Below, piece after piece: positions 43,645 through 55,385 of a stretch of 64,000 nucleotides of DNA; the first letter of the stretch is position 1; every line of letters begins with the position of its first letter. The notes beneath the pieces are model-generated. The model worked only from the letters and a program-made list of their open reading frames with translations, was not told the DNA's origin and did not search any database. The translations under genes were made by a program, and so were the position numbers. The stretch is from contig CM114271.1 in assembly GCA_050084515.1 (NCBI GenBank), positions 21,390,001 to 21,454,000 of the forward strand. Direction: 5' to 3'. The stretch is from Blasia pusilla (taxonomy: Eukaryota > Marchantiophyta > Marchantiopsida > Blasiales).

Positions 43645-44646
43645 TGTCGTGCGCCTACTCTCCTTGAACGTCAATCTTAGTGTTGCGGAAGCGTACGTTC
43701 AGTAGGACACGCTCTCATTGCCCACCTGCACCCAAATGCACTCACATTAGTCTGGCTTTGGGTCAAGCGGCCTTCCAACCCACCGAATTCTCAACTCGGC
43801 ATCTCATCAAGCTCAACCTTCCCTCATTCCTAGCTTCCCAACAGGGCAAGTCCTTCAAGACTTGGAAGAAACTTTTTGGTTAGTCCATGAACCTAAAGCG
43901 GCACTTGCGCATCTAGCGGTCCCAATTGTTCAACGGACCTCACGGGAGTTCCTAACCGCGACCCAAGTAATTGAGTCTTGGGTTGGAATCCAAGAAGGAT
44001 CTCTAAAATTCACCTCAATAGACTTGGTTCAGATGTTCAAGTCCAACCCCAAACTTCTGATCCGTTCCATGCCCTTGAGCCGCCCCGTGGCACTCAAAGT
44101 GGGGTTCGAGTCTGAAGCACCCTTGGAGACCTTCCCCCTTACTAGTACTTATGGGGATCTCCACTAACCCCCCACCTTTGGAAAAGAATGGTCGGGCTCT
44201 TCATTGTGGCCCTCAACCCGACTCTACTTACAGTGGTTTCCGGATTTTTTCTCAGCTGCTACTTGTGTGTTTACAAAGATCTTTAGTGCGTATGAACTGA
44301 CTTTCCATAAGATTTCCAACGCATCCTTACTCATCCCAAACACATCTTGGCACTAAAAGTTATGGCCATAAATACAGTCAAAAACTCTCAAACGCTAGTG
44401 GCGTCCCAAATCCGGATCCCTTCCTTTGGCAACCCACTTCCTAGACTTGACTCCTCTCAAGTCTTGATCCGCGTTTAGTCTAGGTTTCTTAGTGGCGACC
44501 ACAACATATGAAACGTGAAGCCTCGCTTGCATCTCATCTCTTGTCTCTTCTCCGAGACCACTCCAACGCGCAAACCATCTTAGCGTGAGCCCGCTGGTGT
44601 TCCGATGTTCCACTTTGGCGCTCGTTTGGTCATGAGGTTCGCGACA
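43645..44646 (-). mobile_element. Solo LTR of the 5.66-kb Ty3 family, with TSD
   Basis: On the minus strand this 1002-bp segment starts TGTCGCGAACCTCATGACCA and ends GCGCACGACA. It aligns end to end with the LTR at 5660-6690. Flanking five bases are ATGCG (43640-43644) and ATGCA (44647-44651), a 5-bp TSD with one difference, as expected for an LTR retrotransposon. No internal region remains, so it arose by LTR-LTR recombination. It interrupts the Gag relic of another family. Confidence 0.88.
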
Positions 44647-44654
44647 ATGCAAGA

Positions 44655-45440
44655 GCAGCCATAATTTCCTGCACCATTAATGAAGCAATGTGGATTGCGG
44701 GAGAGATCTGTGGCACCAAAAGCTTAGGGAGGATATCAAAAGTCCATGCCATAGAGACCTGCGTCATTATATATGGCACAACAACAACTGCCAGGGATTG
44801 TTTCTTGGGCATGTGATGGAGCCCATCATCAACAAGATTGCACCCATCACGGTATTGGACGCATGCCTCATCATGGAGGAGGAGAAAGGTTTGCACCAAG
44901 AGTTTGCCAGAGTGACCATTCTCAGAGGTATGGTCATACACGTGCCAAGTGTTTTATCTTACACCCCGAATTACATCCAAATCGAGGGCCAGAGAGGGCA
45001 CCAGAGCAAGTTGCCGGTCCGGGTGGGCCTAGAGGTCGTGCACTAGATGGTCCCGGTGGGGACTGAGCAAGGGGACAAGGAGTTGGTTTTGCCTAAGGGG
45101 GATGGTGGAGTTTCCTATGGAGGACGTAGAGTTCTGGCACCTAGACGGGTTGAGGGAAATTTCGGGCGTGAGGCTGGGATATATGGCTGCTCACATACAA
45201 CAGTTGTTGCAAAAGATTGCTACTATGGCATTGAGATTACCCGATGCCAAATTAGTGACATTGACATTCTATGGATCAGCTAGAGACATGGAGGATCTTG
45301 GTTGGATGTGCGCAACTGCAGAGATGGAGGCAATTGTTGTTCTTACTCGTGGAGTAGTCGCAGAGTTTGGTCCATAGAGAGAGCAGGCCAGCAAATAGAC
45401 CAGGCTTCCTCAATCTTCCACGTTATTTGAGGCGATGAGG
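44655..45440 (+). pseudogene. gag: Gag relic copy B, nucleocapsid part
   Basis: After the LTR, SWACDGAHHQQDC and SDHSQRYGHTRAKC line up with the two zinc knuckles of copy A. Cysteines are replaced by Ser (TCT, AGT) in three positions, so neither knuckle could bind zinc. HPELHPNRGPERAPEQ, then a Gly/Arg-rich stretch, follows. Near 45180-45260 a frame reads LGYMAAHIQQLLQKIATMAL, which matches copy A downstream at the nucleotide level. Confidence 0.6.
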
Positions 45441-46090
45441 ACCCCATTGATGGGTCCTGACCAGAGTTGCCGGAGAGTTGATGTTGTTGGTGTGCAGGCA
45501 CAGAGGGCGATAGGAGAAGCGAGTGCGACAAATCTTTTTGCTGATGCTAAGGTGGATCCCACGTTGATACGTTGTTGGGGGCGGCCACTGCTATGTGCCG
45601 ATGCCCCATTTTTTCCTGCTTCCGATGTTACAATGTTGGGCGGTACACCCGTCGAGGTTTTCCGGCTGGCCGCTACGCTATGTGAGCGTGGAGTTGGTGT
45701 TCCTGCATCACGTTCAGAGGTGATTGCCAAGAAGGTGATGGACCTACCCTTGGAGCCTATGCTCGGGCCGTCCATCTTAGAGTCATGGGAGGTTATGGCT
45801 GTTAGGATGGCGGAGATGTCCGCTAGACCCCGTGCCATGGTATTAAGTGTTGTAATGCTAGATAATTGGGGAGATGTCTTATAGTTGGTGAGTCTAGGAG
45901 GTAGATCGTTCAGTCCACAGTGCGTCTTGTTAGATTCGGGAGCGCAACCCTTGATGTTGGGGAAGGCGGATTTTACAAGATTGGGCCTAACAAGGGCTAA
46001 TGTGGGGCTTTGCCCATTCAAGATACAAACGTCTTTGGGTGAAGCAAGTATAGTGCAGTTTATCACCCGACATGAGGTTGTGGTGAGGAT
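45435..46090 (+). pseudogene. Protease region of the second retroelement family
   Basis: A 149-codon frame (45435-45884) contains VMDLPLEPMLGPSILESWEV. It is followed, after a TAG, by LVSLGGRSFSPQCVLLDSGA with QPLMLGKADFTRLGL and CPFKIQTSLGEA (45885-46050). LLDSGAQPLMLG has the D-S-G of a retropepsin. I recall this protease version from bryophyte elements, from memory only. RT is absent. Homology ends near 46090. Confidence 0.6.
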
Positions 46091-46097
46091 TCATCTA

Positions 46098-46460
46098 AGT
46101 TGCATCATTCTAGGCCTCACACTTGCTCTTTGTTCATTCCCTCTTAGCCTCGATATTTTCTATTTGAATTCAATTTATGGTGAATGGACGATTTTATACT
46201 CCCAATCTACCACTATTTTGCAAGTATTGCCCACCTCTACTTTTCTCAATTAGCTTGCTATTTTCTATTTGAATTCAATTTATGGTGAATGGACGATTTT
46301 ATACTCCCAATCTACCACCACATAACACCAAATTTCTCACCTTCAACCAAGCTTGCCTCCCCCTTTAAGTTGCATCATACTAGGCCTCACACTTGCTCTT
46401 TGTTCATTCCCTCTTAGCCTCGCTATTTTCTATTTGAATTCAATTTATGGTGAATGGGTG
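46098..46460. repeat. Local direct duplications (two and a half copies)
   Basis: Words such as AAGTTGCATCATTCTAGGCC, CACTTGCTCTTTGTTCATTC and TCTATTTGAATTCAATTTAT occur at 46098-46213. They recur partly at 46254-46318 and again at 46368-46460 with few differences. The copies are recent compared with the surrounding relics. Confidence 0.85.
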
Positions 46461-46629
46461 TGGAAAAAGAGACAAAATTAAACCTTTGTGGTCATGCTCG
46501 TGGTCATGAAGTGCTATGTCCATGCATTTCAATTTTAGTTTCACTCTTAAAGCTGCTTTCAAATGAATGATTCAGGATTGAAGTACTGGTGGACGATATT
46601 TTATTCCCAATCCCTAACCATGCCGGATA

Positions 46630-46752
46630 TAAAGTCAAATTTTTGTTCTTGTTGCTCGTAGTATGAGAAATATTTTCTTGTTTCCTAGCTACCACGTGTC
46701 AAACAGACAGGCATTTGGATATCAAGAAGACAATCTCCAACAATAATATGGA
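46630..46752 (-). mobile_element. Helitron-like 5' terminus, family 1, copy 3
   Basis: On the minus strand it starts TCCATATTATTGTTGGAGAT (TC end, one change in the usual TCTATATT) and aligns with 23570-23688 and 37480-37604. Confidence 0.55.
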
Positions 46753-47470
46753 TTAATTAGCCTAAAAACCTAAAACCTCCTCCTCATATGTGCTCCCCAA
46801 TCTAGTGCCCAAAAGTTGCACTTTTGCACTACTAATAAACTTTTATTCATTAACTCACTCATTTTATCTCCAATGGTAGCCATTCCTTGTTTCTTTTGCA
46901 TGCTTGAAGCCTTCCACACATAGTTTATATGTATCTATACCATCTTCAAGTATATGATCTTTCTTTCCCCACCTCTTTTGTAAAGAATTCAACTTTATCT
47001 TGCCTCACAATTTATCTATTTTTTATATCTAACATGTGTCAAGTTGTAACAAAAATAATAATGTAAACTATATTACTACAACCAGTTTTGAAAGACTTAA
47101 AAAAAAGACAAGCCTAATACATAACTTTGATTAATATTCTAGACCTTGGTCAACTGCTCTGTGTAGTGCCTGAAAAAGAATTGCAATATTTTCCTAATAA
47201 ATTATTTTAGAAATTAAAAAATCTTGAGGAAAAATTGCTAGGAAAAGGATGACATATTTATTTTGATATTCAAGAGCACAAAACATAGCATTTATGGACT
47301 TATTTTAAACCTTTATTCGAGTACTCAATGTACTAAAGAAAAGTACATTGTAAAAGTCGAAGCCTGTGCAATGCGCGTAATTTTGAATTATCCATCCTAA
47401 GTGTACAATTAAATTTGAAAGATCCTTTTGGCTAAAATATATATGTATAAAAAAAGAGATAATTTCCAAA
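46753..47470. other. No gene recognised
   Basis: AT-rich spacer with short frames. Confidence 0.5.
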
Positions 47471-47500
47471 TGAAGAGGAAATCTTCACTAATAATATAGA
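47471..47500 (-). mobile_element. Possible further Helitron-like 5' end
   Basis: TCTATATTATTAGTGAAGAT on the minus strand from 47500, preceded by A. Sequence inside differs from family 1. Supported only by the terminal match. Confidence 0.35.
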
Positions 47501-49838
47501 TCCTTAATAGAGAAAATTTTAGAGAAACTACCCTCCTCTTGACACTTATATGTCCCTTGAGGATTCCTCTATTGTTGACCCGTGTAATTTTAGTGGAGAA
47601 GAGAATACAGTGAGACGAGGAGAGGAAGGAAGGGAAGGAAATGAATAGTCCATTTGAACACAAAAGTTTGTGCAAACCCTATGACCAAATTTTCAACTAA
47701 GTAATTTCAAATTTGGATTTTTCTTAATCCACTACTATTAAATTTTAACTAAAATAACAATATAAACTAAAATACCTAGTATTATGGGAGAGCGATATCC
47801 CCAAAGCTTGGAGCACTAATTGCTCCGGGCTTAGGGGCTCCCACTAATTGGGAACCCCCAAGCGCCCTAACCTACCCGTTATCTCCTAACCCACCCGCAA
47901 GTCCCTAACTAATTTCAATCCCCAGGATTACCCCGACGTGCCTTCTCCGGCCCCAATCAGTCGACCTTTCCCTGGGATATTTTCTGGACCAGAACGCCAC
48001 GGATATCCGTCGTAGACATCCCCATGGCATGGGGATGTTCATGAAACTTACATGGGACCATACCATGTACATGATCCTTATGGTAACCCATGAGGCCACA
48101 TGAGAAACATCACTCCCATGAGGCCCCAAAATGACGATGCTCTCCTTGTTATGGGTGTGAAGCGGGAACTTATGAACACTGTGTACCCTGTCCAACCAAT
48201 GGAAATATATGTTGAAGATCCGTGTAAGCAACCAATGATGACCCCCGGATGGAAGTTGAGTACGATTCGACGGCGGAAAATGTATGTTCGTAGAATGGCT
48301 TCTGACATCGTCAAATGACCTCGTTCCTTCCAAAACCCTAAATCCATTTGGGTACATTTTTTTTGAGACTACTCGTGGAATGGTTTTTCGGCGATTGGAA
48401 GTGTCCAAGCTTCCCTCTCACATTGCATCTTCTTCCGTGGATGACCTTCGTTCTCTGCAACGTTACGGCTAGGGTTGGTTGTTTCCTGCATTTATGAGTA
48501 GCTAGCTTCGACTACACACCGGGGGAGGCTGGAGTATTGGGCTCCAAGAATTGCTGCATTTGTTGTCAAATCTCGCTCGGTATCTTATTTGCAAAGGTGA
48601 GTCCAGTTGTTTGGACTCTTTTTTCTTCAAATGCCTTCTATCACACATTGCGGTGATGCACTCTAGAATATGTTCATGAGATGTGTCATCAGATATTGTA
48701 GGTCATTGCTCAACCTCATTGAAGGCCTTGTCGACGTTGCGAAGTAAGGACTTGATTTTTTGAAGGCGACGGGTATGAGATATTGGGTAAGTATGTTCAT
48801 TCCTTCTCCGAATGCGGAACTCACAGAGGCTTGCAAAATTTTAGGGGGAGATGTGTAGGGTGGTAATGCATATACTCTCCATTTTGGAGAAGAGATATTG
48901 ATCCCAAACTTACGACTCCCAGTAGGAGCAGCCTCCGAATATGCAACAACTCGTAGCGTCAAGATTTTGGTGTGATGAGAATGAAGATCCCCACAACGGA
49001 GCGATCATGAATTTCTTTCAAGACTCTGGGAAGGGGATTGGGATTGCTGTTGGGAGAGGTTGTTCTATTGTGTAAGCAGTATGGAGTAGTGATCAGTGCC
49101 TCGCAAATAACTCTGATTAAGAATTTAGGACAGCGGGCAGAGGAATGTGGTGCTACTGCAATATGGTGTAACTACATCCTTACACCATGAACAGCAGAAT
49201 TCATAGAAAAAATCATTTGAGACAACTGTTATGGATGAATGAAGAGGATGGATGATGATGATGCATGACTAGGGTGTAGAACCTCACAACAATAAGCCAA
49301 GGAAAATATCAAGAAATCCCACTTGCTGTATTCATGAAGTTGTGTGTGTCCATGTTGTTTGTGGACCACTCTCCTTGGCCACCAAGTCCTGGAATTCATC
49401 TTCCTGGCTACTTTTCCAAGTGTTACAAAGTATGCTTCAGTTGCCTTGGTGCTACTGTGTTATTCCGTCGGGCTACTCTGAGTATGTGTTATACCGTCGG
49501 GCTTCTCAAAGCATGAGTAACATTGATAGTAGGAGAATAGATATTTTAGCTATGACCTCTGAATACTTGATTGTGATTATGCTTTTATAACACTCCTGTA
49601 CTTGCAGACTTCATGGGGTAATTTGGATCAGAGAGTGAAGGATTGTTGAGAATACAGACTCAAGGGAAGCAAGGGCAGTTGGGAACTGGTATGTTTCGTC
49701 TATTTCTTTCTCCTTCATAGCATGGATTGGTTATCAGGCCTGATGTTTGAGTACTACTCTATTTTTGAAGTGCTTACGGAAGAACTTATGTGGTGTCAGT
49801 TTGGCAGTTGTAGGTCTCGATAAATCTTCCGTCAGAGT
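47501..49838. other. No gene recognised
   Basis: Open frames on both strands at 47905-48408 (-, 167 codons), 48100-48318 (+) and 48663-48962 (-) carry no motif that I recognise. The stretch could be the 5' part of the MULE-associated element to the right or a separate relic. Confidence 0.4.
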
Positions 49839-50726
49839 TTGATCGTGGCAACTACCAGTATGAATCGAGTTGTGTGGGGTGTTGCTCTTGGGGAGAACAC
49901 ATATTGGAGATACATAGAGGATGGGGAAAAGTGGATGTGCATGCTTTGTAATCGCGTCCTAAAGGCCAAAAATAAAACCAAATGCAATGAGCACTTGATT
50001 AAAAACCACCCTGACTTGGATGAGTCATTGCTAGTCCCACTAGAAAATCCAAGTAGGCGTGCCAACTACCCAGTGATGGGTTGTAAGAGAGAAGTGACAG
50101 ATGCCCAGAGAGAGACAGAGGTCCTTAGGAAATTCGGGGATGCTCATAGGAGGGAGGCTAAAATCCAGAGGGAGAAACTGTACAGGTTGCGACAATTCCA
50201 CTCGGAGAGGTGCTTGTCTATGCAATGGAGTCCTCATATCCCGATACTAGGGAAGAAGCCATCACTGGTGGTTTTGATGGAGTGTAATTTGGTGAATTCC
50301 TTGCATATTCGAGATTGGGATGGCCTCCTAGACAGGAAACAATATCGTGAGTGCTTGGTGAGAGTTCACGATTGCCAAAATAGTAACTCCATGATGGAGC
50401 ATGTAGTATATGGTTTTTTGGCAGCCATAGATAGAGCAAGTCAACAAGGTTCTAAGGACTTGATAGGGAGGGGTAAGGGTTACTTCACACATCTAGAGAT
50501 GGTTAAGAAGTTGTGGGGAGTAGTTAAAAAAGGCGATGTTGTGTCTCTACAGGAGTTACTTGCCAAGTTTCTTGTCGAAAGAGAGGCACAAGTCAAGCAG
50601 AGTGTTGCGTGGATAGCACGGAAGAAACAAAATCTAATGGGTTGGCTTGAGCGAGATCAAGCCAAGTACTATGAGTTTATGGCCAAGCAACAATATGACG
50701 AAGGTTGGCCACGAGAGATTCCATAA
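49839..50726 (+). CDS. C2H2/BED-like zinc finger protein beside the MULE, function unknown
   Basis: A 295-codon uninterrupted frame begins with a probable finger, WMCMLCNRVLKAKNKTKCNE then HLIKNHPD (CX2C ... HX4H, residues about 34-58). That is the spacing of BED/C2H2 DNA-binding modules of transposon proteins. The rest is helical and highly charged (REAKIQREKLYRLRQFHSER; SVAWIARKKQNLMGWLERDQ) and may form coiled coils. No catalytic motif is visible. The first ATG may not be the true start, because in-frame sequence upstream is short. It lies about 2 kb before the MULE transposase on the same strand and shares the CCATTCC-type repeats nearby, so I infer an accessory protein of that element. 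It is notable for being intact where most neighbours are broken. Confidence 0.5.
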   Translation: MIVATTSMNRVVWGVALGENTYWRYIEDGEKWMCMLCNRVLKAKNKTKCNEHLIKNHPDLDESLLVPLENPSRRANYPVMGCKREVTDAQRETEVLRKFGDAHRREAKIQREKLYRLRQFHSERCLSMQWSPHIPILGKKPSLVVLMECNLVNSLHIRDWDGLLDRKQYRECLVRVHDCQNSNSMMEHVVYGFLAAIDRASQQGSKDLIGRGKGYFTHLEMVKKLWGVVKKGDVVSLQELLAKFLVEREAQVKQSVAWIARKKQNLMGWLERDQAKYYEFMAKQQYDEGWPREIP

Positions 50727-52044
50727 AAGCAAAAGATATTTGTGAGGAGAGAGCTAGTGCATCAGTTCTAAGTCAAAGGAAACATGACAAAGATACTTGG
50801 TGTAAGAAGGGAAAACAGGGCTTGAAAGTGAGAGCGGAGGAGAAGGGTGGAGACTTACATAAGTCTTTGGAATCAGATAGCATTGATTTCCAACCCTTGC
50901 CACCTCGGCGTCTTCGCTTAGGCGACGAGGCGGGTAAGGCTGTTAACAGTAAATAGGCGGATAAGGCTTCTAATTGCAAAGTACCACAGCGTTCAACGGG
51001 CCAAAGGAAGGCCAAGACACCAAAATTGAAGGGGAAGAATGTTACAGCAGCAGCCGAGTCTCCCTGTACAAGATCGAAAAGTAAGCAGCAAGACAGTAGG
51101 AGTTCCATGCACGTGGATGCCATTCCATCAGCAGGAGAGATGGATGTTGATGAAGCTATTCCACCAGGTGGGGGGTCTCCAAGGATGGATCCTACTCCAC
51201 CCCCAAGAGAGAGTCAGTTGGTGGAACCCATTCCACCAAGTGGGGAGGCTCCAAGGGTGGATCCCACTCCACCCGCAAGAGAGAGTCAATTGGTGGAACC
51301 CATTCCACCAGGTGGGGAGGCTCCAAGGGTGGATCCCACTTCACCCCCAAGAGAGAGAACCCATTCCACCAGTTGTGGGGAGGTGGAACCCACTTCATCC
51401 CCAAGAGTGGGTTGAGTGGAACCCTCAAGGTGGGCGGATGTCACTCCGCCTCCGAGACTTCAGCCTAATGCGGAACTCATTCCACCAAAGGGGGAGCCGA
51501 AAGTGTGTATGCATAGTGTCAAGGTGATACACATGTGGAACCCATTCCATACACTCCATGTGGTGAGGATGGGGCAACCATCCATCATGAAGGGGTTAGA
51601 GACGATCCACATTTGGTCAAGACAACAGGCTCTGCATTTTGCACCCCTATTCATGAAGACATGTAGATTCCTTGTGCAAATCCGGTGGCATTGGAGGATC
51701 ATGAAGATGTTGATGATGACACCCTTCTGAAGAAAAAACCATCCTCTAGAGAATTGAGAGCTTTGAAGAAAAATTTGGGCAAGACGTTGTTGAATGATAT
51801 CAATGAAAACATTAATAGTGAGGTACCTAAACTTGGCACTCACTCACAAGTGACCAAGGCCAAGAACGTGAAGTCCACACGAACAGGTTTGACACCTACT
51901 GTTGAGGAGTGCAAGGAATTAGGAAAGTCGAAGTTTGAAGTCCTCCAACAAATGATGGCAACCCCCCCAACCAGGAAGGCTAAACGGAAGAACAAGTACG
52001 GCCAGCTCAACCCAGGAGTGGAAAAGAAGAATAAAAAGGTATGA
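50727..52044 (+). pseudogene. Proline-rich repeat protein, frameshifted
   Basis: Frames 50705-50956, 51026-51415, 51416-51730 and 51685-52044 follow one another. The second contains about three copies of a 24-residue (72-base) repeat built on EPIPPGGEAPRVDPT and RESQLV, between about 51130 and 51410. The last is Lys-rich (KKNLGKTLLNDINENINSEV) and ends LNPGVEKKNKKV. No enzyme motif is seen. A disordered region with a basic tail downstream of the zinc finger suggests one original protein with the preceding frame. That is inference. Confidence 0.4.
51120..51415 (+). repeat. 72-bp proline-rich minisatellite
   Basis: Units contain GTGGAACCCATTCCACCAGG and GGTGGATCCCACTCCACC and are in frame with the protein reading (72 = 24 codons). 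They share the word CCATTCCACC with repeats at 52.7-56.8 kb. Confidence 0.8.
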
Positions 52045-52735
52045 ATGTATGTATGAGTATGCACTCTCTATGTGATTTTGTGATGATGTCCTTGTTCTCT
52101 ATCTTCAATTTTTCTCTCTTATTTTACTTTCATAATAGTTTAGCATGGATAGTAATGATATTCCTATCTCTGATTTTTTCTCGTTTTGTCATTGCAGAGA
52201 GCGTAGATGGAGATGTTCCCATATTGGATATGGGAAGCTAGATTCCAGAGTCGTTGCCCGGTGGTTTTTTGGATATTTCTCTCACGAAAGAAGTATACCC
52301 TTGTTAGTTTTTGTCATTAGCGCTGTAGTTTTTGTACTTCTCACACCTTACCTAAAAGTAATTTTGTACAGAGGCTCTTAAAGCATCTACTAGAGGTACA
52401 CAGTTGGTTCTTCAGCTATACTTAAGTGATAGGCCCTATAGTAATAGAGCTAGAAGAGGTTTAGACAAGTTGGACATGCTACCACTTGGAATACCACCAT
52501 CTTGTACGGAAAGTATTTGATTCTAAATTCAAAGTGGTGGGAGTTCACAAATTTCCATGATTCTTTTTCTTACACTACGTACAATTTGGGCAACAAGTTC
52601 CTGAGGTTCGAGAGCAATGTAGCACACAGGTTGGAGGGCAATCCAAATGAGTAAAGTTATTCTAAGAAATTCTTGTACCTTCCCATGCTTAGGAGGAAAT
52701 CATCAAAACTTGGCATAGTATGGATAGTAGACATA
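52045..52735 (+). other. Spacer between MULE-associated frames
   Basis: No domain is recognised. T-rich tracts before AG (near 52180-52200) suggest introns in an original spliced gene. Confidence 0.4.
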
Positions 52736-52744
52736 GTAACAATA

Positions 52745-52890
52745 GAAAAGCATTCCATATATCAGAGAAACCATTCCAATTCTTAGAGAAGCCATTCCCC
52801 GTTTTATAGAAGCCATTCCACACAACAAAGAAGCCATTCCATGTCAATGCATAGCCATTCCGTATGTCAGTGAAGCCATTCCACTGGTAA
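52745..52890 (-). repeat. 21-bp minisatellite, NGF heptapeptide on the minus strand
   Basis: GAAGCCATTCC recurs about every 21 bases, seven times. On the minus strand it reads as seven-residue units NGFFVVW, NGFYKTG, NGFSKNW, NGFSDIW. The coding reading is probably a by-product of a period divisible by three. Confidence 0.8.
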
Positions 52891-52992
52891 TGGATAGGGG
52901 TAGGATATTTTTGAAAGCAGGAATTCATAATGGGGACCTAATGCAGACTTCTTCATTCACCTAAAAACCGAATACATGCCTTTTGTTCAACC

Positions 52993-55380
52993 ATGTCCAA
53001 CCAGATTAGTAGATGTTTGAATAACACTTTTGACACATGTTCTTTCTCTCTTATTAACATACAGGGAAATATTTATCACAGAATTGGCCTCCCCGAAATG
53101 GCCACATCCGATATGCTTGCAAGTGGTAGCTCTTTAACAAGGAGGATATTATCCATGAACAAGATTTTTGTTCAAAATGATATTCCTCCGGGACTTATCA
53201 CAGCCAACGAGCTTTCTTGGGATGACGATCATGTAGTATACATACCTTGGGAAAGATTACATGATTTCATTCTTGGCGAGAGGCATGGCGATGGAAGAAA
53301 CCCAACAACATTTTGGAAAGGAATGTCAAGATTGGGCAAGGGCTGCTCCAAAGACATGGATGGAGGGGGTCCATTGTACAAAATATACTATTGTGCGTGT
53401 GGCCCAACTGATCCGCGCCAAATGCATCAAGAGATTGTGCATATGTGCCCACTATCTTCTCCTATCCATTCACATATTTCAAACTTTGATTATTCAGGAG
53501 AGTGGATGACCATTAAGTTAGGAATGGTTAAGTGTGTTAATTTCACATCAGCTCCTTTTGTTGTTTTTACAGGTCTGCTGTCCCCAAAAGTGAAAGAGGT
53601 AGTAGGCCGCGAGGAAAAATTATAAGTAGAGGCGATAGTTGCAAATGTGGGTGTCAATGTCATTTTATAGTCCTTGAAATCAACACTTCTCCGCACGTTG
53701 CGAAGATCACCTACAAAAATAGAGCTCACGTGGATAAAGCCAATAAGCCATGCCATGGAAAGGATGACGAAGCATGCATAGATACACTGAAGATGTTTGA
53801 TCCTAGGATTTCAGATGATCTGAAGAATTATGTAAAAGAGAGGCTTTGCTTGGGGTTCAGCCCCACCAGATCCAAGCCGAGCATTTAAAGATGTTGAAAG
53901 AGTACTTGTTGACGGATCCCAACTTTGAGGAGAGTTTGACCCGAGATGACTTCATGCAAATGCATGGCATAAAAAACATAAAAAACAATTCAATCAGGAG
54001 ACATTTCTATATGCTAGGAGCAAGAACGAGTCCTTGAGCTTGTTTGTTGAGTATTCTTATGAGAAGGTGTTCATTTATGAGCCTTATATGGATGAGACAC
54101 GTCCATTCATTTTGGGATTTCAAAGCCAATGGCGGCTAAATGCTCTTGTAAAGTATGGACATGGCATCGCCTTGAGCATGGATAGCACATTTGGCACAAA
54201 TCGCAGTAGGGTACTTGCTCATACTTATTTTGTTGAAGAGATATTTCATGTGAAGTGAGTTTTCTTATTAGTTTCATTCATGTTTTGATGATTCCATATA
54301 AAGATGGTACTAACACTTGTATTGATGTTTTGTAGTTTCCCCTAATATACTTTGCTGGTGTTTGATAATCACCACTCAGAGATACCCGTGGCCTAGGTTC
54401 TCACATCTATTACAAAGGAAGTGTATTTGGGAAAGTGGTTGAAAGCTATCTTGGATAAATGTAGAGTCATCCAACCAAATTGGGAACCAAATGCGATCAT
54501 TGTTGACGACGCTTTGGTAGAGAAGAATGCATTATGGTGAGAATAAATTCCTCTGTATTCATTAATGACAATTGGCATGATGGGTTAACAGTAGATTTGG
54601 ATAGGAAAATCTCCTCACATTTTTTCTCACGGTGGAGGAAACCATTCCACCGTTGTAGAAATCATTTCCACCAACATACGTGCAAATCAAGACACGAATG
54701 TGGCAATTGAGAACTATCATGAAAGCATGAAGGCTATCCTACATGATGATCATAAAACATTATCATAGAGAAGAGGGGACTACCTAGTTTGGAAACTCAT
54801 CAATGACATTGAGGCATGGCATCCACTTGTTGAAAAGGAGAGGATTTGTGACAAATGCGACACATGAAAAATATGTAAACAACGCTATTTTGAGAGTTTC
54901 TGGAAGTTATGTAGATATCATACGCACTAGGGGGGAGGTGAGTATGGCAAGAGTTAGGAGTCAGACATTGGAGAATAAATGGTATGAAGTCTACAACTAC
55001 GATATAGATTGGGGTCATTGTGATTGTCCATGGTCTCTGAAGGGGAACATTTGCAAGCATATTGTAAGGGCCTCTTACATTCTTGTATTCTCATTCTTTT
55101 CAAAGTGAATTGAACATATTACTTTACATATGTACTGAAAATTTTATTATATTATACTGAGTTTTTTTTTTAATACGCTATACAGATTGCTGCCTTATTG
55201 AAGGAAAATTACAATGAAGCAGATTTGGTGAAGATTCTTGGAACAAGGTTAGGAACAAGACAGGGCGGGATGGCTCATCTCAAGCTCATAACACAACAAT
55301 CAAATGAGGAATTGGAGAATGATCCATACCAAGCTGAGATATTTGACATGCAAGCAAATGGAGGTAAATAACAATAGTGA
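52993..55380 (+). pseudogene. MULE transposase with SWIM zinc finger
   Basis: N-terminal frame 52993-53625 is followed by CKCGCQCHFIVLEI, a Cys-rich motif, and HVDKANKPCHG. The DDE core follows: RPFILGFQSQWRLNALVKYG then IALSMDSTFGTNRSRV (first Asp, about 54175), and NWEPNAIIVDDALVEKNALW (second Asp, about 54500). SWIM finger GHCDCPWSLKGNICKHI (CxC...CxH) lies at 55010-55060. Plausible GT-AG introns lie at about 54257-54334 and 55061-55186; the second joins ICKHI to AALLKENYNEAD. Damage includes TAG in place of Trp near 54390, a stop after DHKTLS near 54765, and a stop at about 53631. The third catalytic residue was not located. Dead copy of a Mutator-like transposase. Confidence 0.85.
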
Positions 55381-55385
55381 ACATC

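Noticed and set aside
45410-46066. 218-codon minus-strand frame
   Set aside because: Antisense shadow of the Gag/protease relic, whose + strand reading carries the LLDSGAQPLMLG protease motif.
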